From positions 19,440,957-19,504,956 of the forward strand of contig OY755247.1 of assembly GCA_963576725.1 (NCBI GenBank): DNA of 64,000 nt, in the 5' to 3' direction. This document shows positions 63,298 through 64,000 of the stretch, in pieces. Position numbers and translations under genes: made by a program. This DNA comes from Azorinus chamasolen. Taxonomy: Eukaryota > Mollusca > Bivalvia > Cardiida > Solecurtidae. Positions within the stretch are counted from its first letter, which is position 1. The number at the start of each line of letters is the position of its first letter. The notes below the pieces were generated by a model, which did no database searches, had not been told where the DNA came from, and saw only the letters and a list, made by a program, of their open reading frames with translations.

Positions 63298-63509
63298 TTA
63301 ACCCATTCCCTCATATTGACGATTTTTGACGACTCTGTAAAGTCACTTTGTGAAACCATTGTGATTAATAGGAGTAAATGCTCTATTTATCACAATTGTT
63401 TCAAACTACAAAATTCTAAAAAAAATCCCTTTCTCTAGTTAATGCTCCTTTTTGGTAGATTTATTTAAAGAGGTTGTATCTAAAAATAGCTTATGAGGTA
63501 AGGGGTTAA
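63298..63509. mobile_element. TTAA-c MITE nested in TTAA-a
   Basis: TTAA at 63298-63301 and 63506-63509; ttaacccattccctcatatt left, gaggtaaggggttaa right; palindrome partly collapsed. Confidence 0.88.
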
Positions 63510-63559
63510 TATTCCGTATGTATTGAAATTTGAAATAAACCCAGAACAGGGAAATAGTT

Positions 63560-63760
63560 AGTGCAGTAAATTGGTAAGGCAGAAAGCTCCTATGGAAGCT
63601 TTCTGCATAACTTTAGCCGTGGATTAACCTACCACCTGTCTTAAACCCCCAGAATAAACCTTAATGGCTGCTTTGCTGTCTCAATATCACAGCTCATACA
63701 TAATTTCAACCATTAATAACGGTTTGATAACATATAAACATACGGATATTAGTGCCATAG
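63560..63760. mobile_element. TA-p core fragment, then unassigned
   Basis: aaagctcctatggaagcttt centre at about 63583-63604 and cctaccacctgtcttaaac arm. From 63640 nothing recognised. Confidence 0.55.
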
Positions 63761-63764
63761 ATAA

Positions 63765-64000
63765 GATACCTTCACCATTTTCTCTATAAATACACTTTTT
63801 TACTCATTTTACGCAACCAGAGAAGACCAAGATCAGACGGCTCATATAATAAGAGCCGTCTGACCAGGGTCTGTTCTGTTTGCTTAGGATATAATGTAGA
63901 TATGAATCTACAGTTTCTGTCATGGTCAAAAATGCTTGTGTCGATGCGATTTTATAACAATTAATATAACTAATATTAACAATGCCGTTATTTCTTAAAT
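63765..64000. mobile_element. TTAA-b MITE, cut by window end
   Basis: ccattttctctataaataca left; core agaagaccaagatcagacgg / ccgtctgaccagggtctgtt around ctcatataataagag; right arm runs off the window. Confidence 0.72.

Larger units (their letters stand above)
60997..63559. mobile_element. TTAA-a MITE split by an HLE and a TTAA-c MITE
   Basis: Left 60997-61108 (ttaaccatgtccttcataaa ... gatctgtttctttg). Middle 63243-63297 (aaaatggctacaatgtttca ... ttttgttta). Right 63510-63559 (tattccgtatgtattgaaat ... acagggaaatagtta). The three pieces join to one TTAA-a consensus. Confidence 0.82.

Overview
This is a eukaryotic (animal) genomic window, not a bacterial one: the only long gene is broken into small exons with GT-AG introns, and almost everything else is interspersed repeat. 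The make-up (dense short palindromic MITEs, Helentron-like elements with internal 145-160 bp satellites, a tRNA-headed SINE, a Crypton) suggests a mollusc, most likely a bivalve; a dreissenid-type mussel is my guess. That placement is inference from repeat style, not from a marker gene.

Region 1 (0.7-29.1 kb, + strand) holds the last 15 coding exons of one gene. Joined, they give 2148 nt in a single unbroken frame (715 residues plus stop). The protein is a chain of ASH/MSP-type immunoglobulin-like domains and best fits DLEC1 (CFAP81), a ciliary/axonemal protein. Its introns are packed with MITEs. The upstream exons lie outside the window.

Region 2 (29.1-39.2 kb) has no gene I can support. 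It carries MITEs, a poly-G/poly-C element and a 28-bp-TIR element. Region 3 (39.2-45.2 kb) is the highlight: a head-to-tail array of three Crypton-type units sharing both termini. The middle unit (about 4.0 kb) carries an apparently intact tyrosine recombinase gene with its own CCAAT/TATA promoter. The outer two (about 0.96-0.98 kb) are internally deleted or replaced non-autonomous forms. Every unit ends in a 143-nt hairpin. A fourth element of nearly the same length and layout, but different sequence, lies at 55.9-56.9 kb. Region 4 (45.2-64 kb) holds more MITEs, several Helentron-like elements, a 53-bp minisatellite and a decayed LINE.

Family names used below are mine. TTAA-a: ends TTAACCCTTTCCCT. 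TTAA-b: ends TTAACCCTTTACTCC. TTAA-c: ends TTAACCCATTCCCTC. TTAA-d: ends like TTAACTCTTTGCTGCC. TTAA-e: ends TTAACCCTTCGCTTGC. All five have a palindromic centre; several nested copies prove a TTAA target duplication, as in piggyBac-type elements. TA-p: pogo/Tigger-like, ends CAGTAAAACC, TA target. HP: hairpin unit with arms reading GGTTTGGTGGAGAAAT. HLE: Helentron-like, with a 5' hairpin and a 3' stem-loop followed by CTWGTT. Coordinates of degenerate copies are approximate to about 10 bp; calls come from reading alone, with no database search.
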